A stretch of DNA of 43,519 nt from Nocardioides sp. Root240 (GCF_001428825.1 NZ_LMIT01000010.1:198352-241870); one strand, 5' to 3'. Numbered from the stretch's first letter, positions 15,529 through 23,938 are shown. The notes: generated from the sequence alone by a model not told the origin. Program-made: numbers and translations.

Positions 15529-16730
15529 TTCCCCAGGAGCTCGCCGAGGCGGGGGCGGACGCCCCACGCGGCCACCAGGTCGTCGTACTCCTGCGCCGAC
15601 TGCGCCCCACCGGTGCGCACGGCACGCAGCAGGGTGTTGCGCGGGGTGTGCTGGCTGTCGACGAACTCCATCACGTCGACGCGGTAGCCGCGCTGGCGCA
15701 GCAGCAGGGCCCGCAGCGCATCGGTCAAGGTGTCCGCGAAGCGCTCGCGCAGGATGCCGTCACGCACGAGCGAGGTGTACGGCGCCGGCGGCTCGCCGCG
15801 GCGCAGCTGGGCCGCGATGTCGTGGTGGCAGCAGGGGGCGGCCAGCACCAGCGCCGCCTCCCAGCCGACCGCGCGCGCGAGCGCGTCGTCGGTCGCCGTG
15901 TCGCACGCGTGCAGGGCGAGCACCACGTCCGGCGGCTCGGGCAGCTCGGCCTCGCCGATCGTGCCGGCGACGAAGTGCGCGTCGATGCCGAGCCCGGCGG
16001 CGACCGAGGCGTTGTGGTCGCGCGACTGCTCCTTCACGTCGACCCCGGTCAGCCGGACCGGGATGCCGCGCTGCTCGCTGAGGAAGCGGTGCGCGGCGAA
16101 GGTGAGGTAGCCGTTGCCGCAGCCGAGGTCGACGATGCGGAGCGGGTCCGATTCGGTCGGCCGGCGCAGGTGGCCGCGCGCGCGTGCGTCGGCGACCGAG
16201 CGGTCGAGGATGCGCAGGAAGTCCTCGACCTGGCGGTACTTCGCCATCCGGCTCGGCTTGATCCGGCCCTTCGCGTCAGCCAGGCCGAGCGCCGCGAACA
16301 GCGGGTCGTCCTCCGGCAGCATCCGCTCCTTGGCGCGGTCGTGGCTGCGCTCGGGCACGGGCTCGTCGGCCGCACGGGCGGCGGTGTGGACCGCGGCGTC
16401 ACCCTTCTTGGTGACCCGCAGCGACAGGGTCTGCGTCGTGGTCTCCACGGTCCAGTTGCCGTAGGCCTCGGCGAGCAGGCCATCGACCTCGGCCGCCGCG
16501 TCCTCGCCCCGGGCGTGGTTCGACGTGTGCGCCTGGGTGGCGTCGTAACGGACGACCTGGAGGTGACGTCCGGCCTTGAGGTCGACCCACCGCAGCTCCA
16601 CCCGCCGGTACGGCGGCACGCCGGTACGACGCCGGCCGCTCGCGACCGCCCGCACCAGGCGGTCGTCGGCGAGCAGGTCCCCGCGGACCCGGGCCAGGCC
16701 CGCGTCGAGCGTCTCGGTGCGGCTGGTCAC
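15525..16730 (-). CDS. SAM-dependent methyltransferase (Methyltransf_32 type)
   Basis: A 401-residue protein. The C-terminal half has the class I methyltransferase motifs: LRIVDLGCGNGYLTFAAHRF (motif I), LTGVDVKEQS (motif II), VVLALHACDTATDDALARAV and LVLAAPCCHHDI. The HACDTATD and APCCHH pair is typical of the Methyltransf_32 family, which includes probable RNA or nucleic-acid methyltransferases. The N-terminal 180 residues, with YRRVELRWVDLKAGRHLQVV, may bind substrate. The start is the GTG at 16730, in a GTGA overlap with a tiny upstream membrane-protein gene; a longer open frame upstream lacks support. It heads the leftward run containing topo IB and the macrodomain protein. The target is unknown. 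Confidence 0.85.
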   Translation of the reverse strand: MTSRTETLDAGLARVRGDLLADDRLVRAVASGRRRTGVPPYRRVELRWVDLKAGRHLQVVRYDATQAHTSNHARGEDAAAEVDGLLAEAYGNWTVETTTQTLSLRVTKKGDAAVHTAARAADEPVPERSHDRAKERMLPEDDPLFAALGLADAKGRIKPSRMAKYRQVEDFLRILDRSVADARARGHLRRPTESDPLRIVDLGCGNGYLTFAAHRFLSEQRGIPVRLTGVDVKEQSRDHNASVAAGLGIDAHFVAGTIGEAELPEPPDVVLALHACDTATDDALARAVGWEAALVLAAPCCHHDIAAQLRRGEPPAPYTSLVRDGILRERFADTLTDALRALLLRQRGYRVDVMEFVDSQHTPRNTLLRAVRTGGAQSAQEYDDLVAAWGVRPRLGELLGK

Positions 16731-16813
16731 TTGGACAGGGCCGCCACGAGGACGATGAGCAGGAGGATCACCAGCGCAGCCGGGATGATCAGTCGACGGT
16801 GGCGCGGGTTCAC
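16727..16813 (-). CDS. Tiny single-pass membrane protein (28 aa)
   Basis: A GTG-started frame of 28 codons: a basic N-terminus (VNPRHRRL), then IIPAALVILLLIVLVAALSK, an almost ideal single transmembrane helix with inside-positive topology. Its TGA overlaps the methyltransferase GTG (GTGA), which argues for real translation and coupling. No family is assigned. It was found by reading the sequence and is too short for most gene callers. Confidence 0.55.
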   Translation of the reverse strand: MNPRHRRLIIPAALVILLLIVLVAALSK

Positions 16814-16885
16814 GCCCGAATCCTACGGCCCCGCCCCCGGCCCGCTCATTTGCCCAGAACTGCCACGTCACCCTCCGGCGCTGGC

Positions 16886-16891
16886 TAGAGT
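16886..16891 (+). promoter_or_regulatory. Possible -10 element for the SGNH hydrolase pair
   Basis: TAGAGT fits TANNNT and lies 48 bp before the GTG at 16939, between this gene and the divergent tiny membrane-protein gene. No good -35 is visible. The start itself is supported by AAGGAGG at 16926-16932. Confidence 0.3.
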
Positions 16892-16938
16892 GCCGACGAC
16901 GTTGTCGCCTCGTGGGGAGGGGGACAAGGAGGTCCGCC

Positions 16939-19062
16939 GTGCGGACCCTGCTGCGAACCGTGGTCGCCCTGCTGCTGGGGTGCACCGCGTCGCTCGGCCT
17001 CGCGGCGGCGCCCTCGACCGCTGCCGCCACCGTGACCGTGCGGTCCCTGACTGCCTACCCGCAGGTCGGCGGCGAGCTGACCCTGCTCGCGCGGGCCGAC
17101 GGCACCACGGCGCCGTCGCCGGCGGACGTCCGCGTGGAGCGCTGGAGCGTCGGCCCGACCTGGACCCGGGTGGACTCCGATGCCCGGGTGCTCTCCGACG
17201 GCTCGCTCGCGATCGCCGTTCCCCTGAAGGGGGCGATGGGCGTCACCGCCACCGCTGGCCTCCGCGTGGTCACCCCGGCCGCCACCTCCGACCGGCTCGA
17301 CGTCTACGTCTTCGCCGACGGGTCACCGACGATGACGAGCGCGCCCGCTCCGGTGGTCACCGGCACCCTGACGGTGGGCTCCGTGCTGACCGCGACGACG
17401 GGCACCTGGGCCCCGACCCCGTCCTTCATCGGCCTGCAGTGGAACCGCAACGGCGTGAAGACCTCGACCGGCGGCCCGACGTACACGGTGACCGCGGCGG
17501 ACCTCGGCCAGCTCATCACCGTGACGGCCGTGGCCTTCCCGCCAGCCGGCAGCGGCGGCAGCTTCACAGCACGGGACAGCCGACCGACCCAGCCGATCAC
17601 CCGGGGGACGTTCACCGCACCGCAACCACTCGTCGTCGGCCGCGCGGCGGTCGGGGAGACGCTGCGCGCGGACACCAGCGCCTGGCGGCCGACGCCGGTC
17701 ACCACGTCGTACCGCTGGACCCGCAACGGTACGGCGATCGCCGGAGCGTCCGCGCTGACCTACACCGTCACCGCCGCGGACGCCGGCGCCGGCCTGGCCG
17801 TCAGCGTGCGGGGCGAGGCCGAGAACGTGGAGCCCGTCGAGGTCACCAGCGCGACCGTGACCGTCCCGGCGGTCCCGCCGGGGCCACGGCTCGGCGACCT
17901 GATGAGGCCTGCCACGGCCAGCCCGCTCCCCGCCGACGCCGTGCAGTTCACCCACGGCACGACGGCTCCGGGCTGGACCAGCACCGTCCGCACCCGCTGG
18001 GACGACCGGACCGCGTTCACCCACGCCGGCGCGCCGCAGCCCTTCCTCACGATGACCAGCGCGGTCACCGGCCAGGACCTGGCCGACCCGACCCGCGGCG
18101 GCGAGTACGACGGCACGAACGCCTCGGTCAAGAACATCGACGTCGCCTTCACCATCACCGCGCGCCGGTTCGCGATCGCCTACCGCGCCACCCGCACCCA
18201 CGACGCCATGGTGTGGCTCGACGACCGCCCGATCAGCGCCCGGCCGATCGTGGCCCAGAGCGCGAACGACACCACCTACACCGCCAACTGGGTCGTCATC
18301 GAGCTGCCGGCCCGCGCGACCACCCGGGTGCGCTTCGCCGGTCCCCTCAACTTCGTCGGCGTCGACGTACCGGCCGCGGAGGCCGCCGTCATCAAGGCAG
18401 CTCCCCCGCGCCTCACCGTCGGCGTGCTGTCGGACTCCTACTTCGACGTCTGCGCCCAGAGCGTGTGCATGAGCCGCGCCGCGGTCCCCACGCTCGGCAC
18501 GCAGACCGGTTGGCGGGTGTGGAACCTCGCCGAGGTCGGCACCGGCTACCTCTCGGCGTCGAACGGACCGACGTACGGCAGCTTCAAGCCAGGGCCGTTC
18601 GGCGGGAGCCGCCGGCTGGCCGCGGTCGAGAGGGCGCCGCTCGACCTGCTGCTGGTCAACGGCTCGATCAACGACGCCTCCACGCCGTCGTACTCCGCCG
18701 AGACGCACCGCGCGGCCGTCGACAAGCTCCTCGACGACCTCGCCCGCCTCCGGCCCGACCTGCCGGTCGTCCTGATCGGCATCGAGCCGCTGGGCCGCTT
18801 CCAGACCGGGATCTGGGACGAGCGCAGCCGCTCGATGAACGCCACCCTCGCCAGCATGGTCGGTCGGCACGCCAACGTGATCGCCTTCATCGACCCCTTG
18901 ACCGACCGCTGGCTCACCGGCACCGGGTCGATCAGCGAGCCCAAGGGCGACGGCAACCAGGACGAGTACATCGGCACCGACGGCGTGCACCCCAGCATCG
19001 CCGGGGTGAGCTACTACGTCGGCCGCGTCGTCGCCGGCCTGAAGGACGTCCGGCTGCCCTGA
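16939..19062 (+). CDS. Secreted SGNH/GDSL hydrolase with Ig-like repeats
   Basis: A 707-residue exported protein. Residues 1 to about 30 are a signal peptide (VRTLLRTVVALLLG core, AAAPSTAAA cleavage region); LLLGC could alternatively be read as a lipobox. Residues about 130-310 hold two Ig-like repeats of the bacterial LTVGSVLTATTGTW...W.RNG...YTVTAAD type. From PGPRLGDLMRPA onward comes a jelly-roll-like linker and an SGNH hydrolase: block I GVLSDSYFD (Ser nucleophile), block III LLLVNGSIND (Asn) and block V GTDGVHPS (Asp-His). The activity is probably esterase or deacetylase on a surface glycan. The GTG at 16939 has AAGGAGG six bases upstream. A paralogue follows after 19 bp. Confidence 0.87.
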   Translation: MRTLLRTVVALLLGCTASLGLAAAPSTAAATVTVRSLTAYPQVGGELTLLARADGTTAPSPADVRVERWSVGPTWTRVDSDARVLSDGSLAIAVPLKGAMGVTATAGLRVVTPAATSDRLDVYVFADGSPTMTSAPAPVVTGTLTVGSVLTATTGTWAPTPSFIGLQWNRNGVKTSTGGPTYTVTAADLGQLITVTAVAFPPAGSGGSFTARDSRPTQPITRGTFTAPQPLVVGRAAVGETLRADTSAWRPTPVTTSYRWTRNGTAIAGASALTYTVTAADAGAGLAVSVRGEAENVEPVEVTSATVTVPAVPPGPRLGDLMRPATASPLPADAVQFTHGTTAPGWTSTVRTRWDDRTAFTHAGAPQPFLTMTSAVTGQDLADPTRGGEYDGTNASVKNIDVAFTITARRFAIAYRATRTHDAMVWLDDRPISARPIVAQSANDTTYTANWVVIELPARATTRVRFAGPLNFVGVDVPAAEAAVIKAAPPRLTVGVLSDSYFDVCAQSVCMSRAAVPTLGTQTGWRVWNLAEVGTGYLSASNGPTYGSFKPGPFGGSRRLAAVERAPLDLLLVNGSINDASTPSYSAETHRAAVDKLLDDLARLRPDLPVVLIGIEPLGRFQTGIWDERSRSMNATLASMVGRHANVIAFIDPLTDRWLTGTGSISEPKGDGNQDEYIGTDGVHPSIAGVSYYVGRVVAGLKDVRLP

Positions 19063-19081
19063 CCGGGCCGGGAGCGCTACC

Positions 19082-20401
19082 GTGCGGATCGTGCCAAGGG
19101 TCGTGCCAAGGGTCATGATCGCCCTGCTGCTGGGCCACGTGACGACGCTCGCCCTCGCCACCGCGCCTGCCGTTCCCGCCGCGGCCACGACCCCTGCCGC
19201 GCCGTCGACGACGTCCACCGACGGTCCCCGCCTCGGCGACCTGATGCGCCCCGCCGGCCTGCCACTGCCGACCGGCGCGGCCCGCGTCACCATCGGGCGG
19301 ACCGCGCCCCGCTGGCCCGACCTGAGGCGCACCCGCTGGGACGTGAGGTCGGCCTTCACGCACGCCGGGGCACCCGTCCCCTACCGCACCCTGTTCGACG
19401 CGCGGACGGGCCAGCACCTGGCCGACCGGGCCCGCGGCGGTGAGTACGACGGCACCGACGCCTCGCTCAAGAACATCGACGTCAGCTTCACCATCACCAC
19501 GCGCAGGTTCGCCATCGCCTACCGCGGCACGCGGGTCCAGGACGTGATGGTCTGGCTGGACGATCGTCCCGTGCGCGCCCGGCCGCTCTTCGCCCGGAGC
19601 TCGACCGACACCGCCTATGCCCTGAACTGGATCGCGATCGAGCTGCCCACGCGCCGCACCACGCGGGTCCGCTTCGCAGGCCCCCTCAACTTCGTCGGCG
19701 TCGACGTGCCCGCCGCGCAGCGTGCCGTGGTCCGCGCAGCCGCGCCGCGACTGACCGTCGGCGTCGTGGCGGACTCCTGGTTCGACCGGTGCGCACAGGC
19801 GGCCTGCAGGAGCCGTGCCGCGGTCCCGACCCTCGGCACCCGGACCGGTTGGCGGGTCTGGAACCTGGCCGAGAACGGCACCGGCTACCTGGCGGCGTCG
19901 AACGGACCGACGTACGGCAGCTTCCGGCCGGGGCCGTTCGGGTGGAGCCGCCGGCTCGCCGCGGTCCAGAGGGCGCCGCTCGACCTGCTGCTCGTCAACG
20001 GCTCGATCAACGACGCGTTCGCCGCGTCGTACTCCCCCGAGGCCCACCTCGCGGCCGTCGACAAGTACCTCGACGACCTCGCGCTGATCAAGCCCGACCT
20101 GCCGGTCGTGCTGATCGGCATCGAGCCGCTCAGCCTGTTCCGGACCGGGGTGTGGGGCGATCGGAGCCGCGCGATGAACGACGCCCTCGCCAGCATGGTC
20201 GGGCGGCACGCCAACGTGATCGCCTTCATCGACCCCTACACCGACCCGTGGCTCACCGGCACCGGCTCGATCAGCGATCCGAAGGGGGACGGCAACCAGG
20301 ACCGCTACATCGGCACCGACGGCGTGCACCCCGGAATCGCCGGCGTGGGCTACTACGTCGGCAGGATCGTCACCGCGCTCCAGGACGTCCGGCTGCCCTG
20401 A
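19082..20401 (+). CDS. Secreted SGNH/GDSL hydrolase, tandem paralogue
   Basis: A 439-residue exported protein closely similar to the C-terminal ~400 residues of its upstream neighbour, from PRLGDLMRPAG to the shared DVRLP end, but without the Ig-like repeats. The signal peptide is MIALLLGHVTTLALATAP; the start GTG has GGAG upstream. Catalytic blocks are GVVADSWFD (Ser), LLLVNGSINDAF (Asn) and GTDGVHPG (Asp-His). The pair is a recent tandem duplication with different N-terminal architecture, probably cotranscribed, and may act on the same polymer at different distances from the cell. A 12-bp direct duplication at 19089-19112 repeats VPRV right after the start. The substrate is unknown. Confidence 0.87.
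   Translation: MRIVPRVVPRVMIALLLGHVTTLALATAPAVPAAATTPAAPSTTSTDGPRLGDLMRPAGLPLPTGAARVTIGRTAPRWPDLRRTRWDVRSAFTHAGAPVPYRTLFDARTGQHLADRARGGEYDGTDASLKNIDVSFTITTRRFAIAYRGTRVQDVMVWLDDRPVRARPLFARSSTDTAYALNWIAIELPTRRTTRVRFAGPLNFVGVDVPAAQRAVVRAAAPRLTVGVVADSWFDRCAQAACRSRAAVPTLGTRTGWRVWNLAENGTGYLAASNGPTYGSFRPGPFGWSRRLAAVQRAPLDLLLVNGSINDAFAASYSPEAHLAAVDKYLDDLALIKPDLPVVLIGIEPLSLFRTGVWGDRSRAMNDALASMVGRHANVIAFIDPYTDPWLTGTGSISDPKGDGNQDRYIGTDGVHPGIAGVGYYVGRIVTALQDVRLP
19089..19112 (+). repeat. 12-bp tandem duplication at hydrolase N-terminus
   Basis: TCGTGCCAAGGG occurs twice in tandem and in frame within the first codons of the second SGNH hydrolase. Each copy contains a GTG, so either could serve as an alternative start. 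Confidence 0.9.
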
Positions 20402-20410
20402 CCCACCGGC

Positions 20411-21706
20411 TCACCAGTGCTCGAGCGAGGCGTCGATGATGCCGGCGAGGTCCTCACCGGTCACCTCCTTCGGCGCGGTCGCGAGCAGGCGCTGCTGCTT
20501 GAGGGCGCCGTCGACCAGGTCGTCCACGTCGGCCTCGCCGTACCCGACCGCACCGAGGCCGTTCGGGATGCCGATGTCCTGCATCAGCCGCGCCAGCACG
20601 TCCGGCAGTACGTCGGGCCCGGTGCCGCCGGCCGTCGGGTCGAGGAGACGGGCGGCCCGCAGGTGGCGGTCCGGCGCGGCGTCGTAGGTGAACCGGAAGG
20701 CCTCGGGCGCGGTCAGCGAGACGGCCATGCCGTGCGGCACCATCGGCTCGTCCTGCGGATAGTCGGCGGGCGTGAAGTCCCGCACCCGACCGGCGATCGG
20801 GTAGGCGTTCGCGTGCGGGATGTGGACCCCGGCGTTGCCGAACCCGAGGCCCGCGAAGGTCGCGGCCAGCGCCATCTCGTCGGCCGCGGCGGCGCCCGCC
20901 GGGTCGGCCGGGTCGCGGTGCACGGCCGCGCGGAAGGCGGTCGACAGCAGCCCGAGGGCCTTCTCGGACCAGAGGTCCGCGATCGGGTTCGACCCGCAGT
21001 AGGGGACGCGCTGCTCGGGCGTCTTGGCGTCGAAGTCGGCGTACCAGCGGGCGGTGTAGCTCTCGAGCGCGTGGCACAGGATGTCCATGCCCGCCGCGGC
21101 GGTGACGCCGGCCGGCTGGGTGGCCGACAGCGCCGGGTCGACCACCGCGAGCCGCGGCCGGAGCGCCGCGTGGCTGATGCCGGTCTTCACCTTGAGCGAG
21201 AGCACGTCCATCACGCAGATCGTCGTGGACTCGCTGCCCGTCCCCGTCGTCGTGGGCACCGCGACCAGCGGCAGCACCGGGTTCTGCGGCGCCCGCGCCC
21301 TGCCGACCGGCGCGTTGATGTAGTCCATGAGCTCGCCGGGGTTGGTCACGAGCAGCGCGACCGCCTTCGCGGTGTCGATCGACGAGCCGCCCCCGACCGC
21401 CACCACCGCGTCGAACGGCCCCTCGGACCGGGCGAACGCGACCGCCTCCTCGAGCGAGACGTCGGTCGGCTCCACCCGGGCACCGTCGAAGACGACGACC
21501 TCCAGACCGCTGCGCCGCAGCGAGTCCGCCACGTCGTCGGCGTGCCCGGCCGCGGCGACCCCGGCATCGGTCACCAGCAGGACGCGGCGCGCACCCCACC
21601 CGCTGACGTCGTACCCGATCTCGCGGGAGGCTCCCCGGCCGAACTTGAGTGCGGGCGCGGCGTACGTGAAGACGGTCTCGAGGCTCACCCGGTCACCGTA
21701 GGGCAT
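20411..21706 (-). CDS. Iron-containing dehydrogenase, hydroxyacid-oxoacid transhydrogenase type
   Basis: A 431-residue group III (iron) alcohol dehydrogenase. GGGSSIDTAKA (about 105-115) binds NAD(P), and PTTTGTGSEST follows. Metal ligands are expected at D208 and H212 (GMDILCHALESYTA), H298 (HIPHANAYP) and H325 (VPHGMAV). The insert RVPYCGSNPIADLW and overall length match hydroxyacid-oxoacid transhydrogenase (ADHFE1-like), which couples 4-hydroxybutyrate oxidation to 2-oxoglutarate reduction, better than simple alcohol dehydrogenases. The start is uncertain between ATG 21706 and GTG 21688 (VSLETVFTY). It is convergent with the SGNH pair (9-bp gap) and divergent from the next secreted protein. 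Confidence 0.85.
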   Translation of the reverse strand: MPYGDRVSLETVFTYAAPALKFGRGASREIGYDVSGWGARRVLLVTDAGVAAAGHADDVADSLRRSGLEVVVFDGARVEPTDVSLEEAVAFARSEGPFDAVVAVGGGSSIDTAKAVALLVTNPGELMDYINAPVGRARAPQNPVLPLVAVPTTTGTGSESTTICVMDVLSLKVKTGISHAALRPRLAVVDPALSATQPAGVTAAAGMDILCHALESYTARWYADFDAKTPEQRVPYCGSNPIADLWSEKALGLLSTAFRAAVHRDPADPAGAAAADEMALAATFAGLGFGNAGVHIPHANAYPIAGRVRDFTPADYPQDEPMVPHGMAVSLTAPEAFRFTYDAAPDRHLRAARLLDPTAGGTGPDVLPDVLARLMQDIGIPNGLGAVGYGEADVDDLVDGALKQQRLLATAPKEVTGEDLAGIIDASLEHW

Positions 21707-21736
21707 CCTCGCGCGGGTTCCGTCGGACGCCGTCGC

Positions 21737-21742
21737 TAGGGT
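21737..21742 (+). promoter_or_regulatory. Possible -10 element for secreted protein gene
   Basis: TAGGGT fits TANNNT, 41 bp before the ATG at 21784. The Shine-Dalgarno GGAGG lies at 21770-21774. No convincing -35 is seen. Confidence 0.3.
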
Positions 21743-21783
21743 CTGCGCCGTTCGACCAGTCCTGACCCCGGAGGTCCCTCAGC

Positions 21784-22821
21784 ATGTCAGTCCTCATCCG
21801 GAGGCTAGTCCTCCTCGCTGCCGCGATCGCGTGCGCCGCTGCCGGCATGACCGTCGTGGCCGGTCCGGCCCGCGCCGCGACGCCCCCCGTCCTCGTCGCA
21901 CCCGTCGACGGCAGCCAGGTCGAGCTCGGCTTCACCGGCCCGGTCCAGCTCGACCTGGGCGGCTCCGGCGACTGGTTCGACGTCCGGGTCGCCGGACCGA
22001 GCGGCGTGATCGCAGAGACCTCGCTCTACGGCTACGACACTGTCGAGGGCTTCGACGTCCCGGCCCTCGTCGAGGGCGGCGACTACCGCGTCCAAGTGTG
22101 GTCCTACGAGATCGACGGATGGGCCACGATCGGGTCCTTCTCCGCCGACTGGGCGCCCCTGACGCTCAGCGATCCCGTCGTGTCGCCGACCACCTTCTAC
22201 CCCCTCGTCCGCGACGGCTACCGCGACCGGGTCCGGTTCAGCATCACGCTCAACCAGCACGCCGACGTCACCACGATCGTGCGCAACTCCGCCGGACGTA
22301 CCGTCCGGATCTTCTCCAGGGGGCTCCACCGCGGTCGGCGGTCGGTCGAGTGGAACGGCCTGACGACCACCGGCGCCAAGGTGCCGGCGGGGCGCTACAA
22401 GATCACCGTCGAGGCACAGAACGGAGCGGGCGAGTCCCGCTCGATCAGCCGGACCGTGACCGCCGCGACCGCCGTGGTGACGAAGACCGCCACCAAGCGC
22501 CGCGGTGCCGCCCAGGCGTCCCCGTCGACCCGTGGCAGCTGCTACATCACCTGGGAGGACGGCTCGGCGGAGCTCGACTGCTGGGGCGGCCGCTACGCGC
22601 GGATGTCCTTCGGCTTCGCCATCCCGGCGAGCGCCTGGGACCTGCACTGGTCGGTCAGCGGGGAGCGCTCCTCGCTCGACCGCTGCTGCAACGGGACGAT
22701 CCGCAAGACAGGCACCCGCCCGAGCAGGTCTCGCTACGTCGTGACGACGACCGTCTCCGGCTGGCGCGCCTTCTGGGTGCACTCGGCGACGCTGCGCTAC
22801 AAGTACCGCGCCCGGATCTGA
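21784..22821 (+). CDS. Secreted protein with FlgD-Ig-like domain
   Basis: A 345-residue exported protein. Signal peptide: residues 1 to about 31 (LVLLAAAIACAAAGMTVVAGPARA). Residues about 32-125 form a beta-rich domain resembling fibronectin/Ig modules. Residues about 150-225 contain IVRNSAGRTVRIFSRG, RSVEWNGLTTTGAKVPAGRY and KITVEAQNGAG, the signature of FlgD Ig-like or CHU_C-type modules found in many secreted actinobacterial proteins. The last 100 residues are Cys- and Trp-rich (CYITWEDGSAELDCWGG, LDRCCNG) and look like a disulfide-bonded terminal domain. No enzyme motif is seen; an adhesion or cell-surface role is possible. Confidence 0.8.
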   Translation: MSVLIRRLVLLAAAIACAAAGMTVVAGPARAATPPVLVAPVDGSQVELGFTGPVQLDLGGSGDWFDVRVAGPSGVIAETSLYGYDTVEGFDVPALVEGGDYRVQVWSYEIDGWATIGSFSADWAPLTLSDPVVSPTTFYPLVRDGYRDRVRFSITLNQHADVTTIVRNSAGRTVRIFSRGLHRGRRSVEWNGLTTTGAKVPAGRYKITVEAQNGAGESRSISRTVTAATAVVTKTATKRRGAAQASPSTRGSCYITWEDGSAELDCWGGRYARMSFGFAIPASAWDLHWSVSGERSSLDRCCNGTIRKTGTRPSRSRYVVTTTVSGWRAFWVHSATLRYKYRARI

Positions 22822-22845
22822 GCCCGCACGGCCGGGGTCGCCGGG

Positions 22846-23730
22846 TCACGCCTGAACGGTGTCCCCGGCGGCCTCGATCGCGGCGCGGACCGAGCCGTAG
22901 ACCTTGAGCCGGCCGGCGGCGACGTCGGCGAGCGGCACCCAGGCGACCTCGTCCGTCGTACCGCCCTCCTCGACGACGCGCGGCTCCCCCGGCCCCACCT
23001 CGGCGCGGTAGATGATCCCGATCGCGTGGAAGTCCTCGGCGCGGCCGTTGGGCGCGGTGCCGGTGAAGTGGTGGTCGAGCACGGTCAGCAGCTCGGTCGC
23101 CGCCCCCTCGAGCCCGCACTCCTCCCACAGCTCGCGCCGGATGGTGTCGGTCGGCGTCTCGCCGTGGTCGATCCCGCCGCCCGGCAGGTGCCAGGTGCCC
23201 GGGTCGGGGGCGAGATCGGACGTGCGGGTCAGCAGGATCGCGTCGTCGCGGACGACGTAGGCGTAGGCCGCCGTGCGCTGCCGCTGCCGGATCCGGTACG
23301 ACGCCAGCGCCTCCCCCACGAGCCCGACCGTCGGCACGGTGCCGTCGAGCACGTCCGCGATCGGCTTCCACGCGGCCTCGGCCGTGCTCCCGTCGACCTC
23401 GGTGACGTGCGGCTCGGGCGCGTCGGCGGGCACCCAGCCCTCGTAGACGATCCGCACCGAGTGCGCGTCGACACGGCGCCCGCGGCGCCAGGAGTCGGCG
23501 ACGTGGAGGGAGTAGACGTGGGTGGTGCCGTCGACCTCGGCGTGCAGCCCGGTCTCCTCGTAGACCTCGCGCACCACCGCGTCGCGCGGGTCCTCGCCGT
23601 GGTCGACGCCGCCACCGGGGAGCGACCACAGCTCCTTGCGGGTGACCTTCTCGGAGAGGCGCGAGAGCAGGATCTGGTCCCCGCGGACGATGACGGCGTA
23701 CGCCGCCAGTCGCTGCACCCGCTGCCCCAT
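22846..23730 (-). CDS. Tandem Nudix hydrolase (two Nudix domains)
   Basis: A 294-residue protein with two complete Nudix domains. Box 1 is GGGVDHGEDPRDAVVREVYE followed by ETGL; box 2 is GGGIDHGETPTDTIRRELWE followed by ECGL. Both keep the REx2EExGx metal-binding glutamates, so both may hydrolyse nucleoside-diphosphate-linked substrates. The halves share order and spacing, consistent with internal duplication. The ATG at 23730 is used because GAGGAG lies six bases upstream; an in-frame GTG at 23757 would sit 4 bp from the inverted-repeat element. The substrate is unknown. Its promoter must lie in or near that element. Confidence 0.9.
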   Translation of the reverse strand: MGQRVQRLAAYAVIVRGDQILLSRLSEKVTRKELWSLPGGGVDHGEDPRDAVVREVYEETGLHAEVDGTTHVYSLHVADSWRRGRRVDAHSVRIVYEGWVPADAPEPHVTEVDGSTAEAAWKPIADVLDGTVPTVGLVGEALASYRIRQRQRTAAYAYVVRDDAILLTRTSDLAPDPGTWHLPGGGIDHGETPTDTIRRELWEECGLEGAATELLTVLDHHFTGTAPNGRAEDFHAIGIIYRAEVGPGEPRVVEEGGTTDEVAWVPLADVAAGRLKVYGSVRAAIEAAGDTVQA

Positions 23731-23760
23731 CACCGTCTCCTCGTCGTCGCTGTCCACCCT

Positions 23761-23924
23761 AGTGTCCTGTCCGGTTGAAGCGGTGCCCTGGGCGGTGGTT
23801 CTGGTGCGTGCATCGCAAGGCGGCCGTGCGAGGGCATACCGGGGCGTCTGTCGAGCGCGGCCAACGCCGCGAGGTGCGTGCCAGGGCCGCCGAGCAGGGC
23901 GGCGAATCAGCCGGCCAGGACACT
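23761..23924. mobile_element. MITE-like inverted-repeat element, copy 2
   Basis: A 164-bp element bounded by AGTGTCCTGTCCGGTTGA (23761-23778) and its inverted partner at 23907-23924, with 16 of 18 positions matching. The internal core 23804-23881 aligns without gaps to 5944-6021 at about 83% identity and is likewise flanked by GTGCGTGC. The terminal sequences differ from copy 1 apart from a shared GTGTCC-like tip. No transposase and no clear target duplication are present. It fills the gap between the Nudix start (31 bp away) and the reductase stop (15 bp away). Confidence 0.72.
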
Positions 23925-23938
23925 CAGCGGTCGGGGCA

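Noticed and set aside
17300..17860. Repeat array at the DNA level in the SGNH gene
   Set aside because: The similarity is between two Ig-like protein domains; the DNA has diverged and is not a direct repeat array.
15648..19118. A plus-strand frame of about 1150 codons across the methyltransferase and SGNH genes
   Set aside because: It crosses two real genes on different strands and has Arg/Pro-rich shadow composition.
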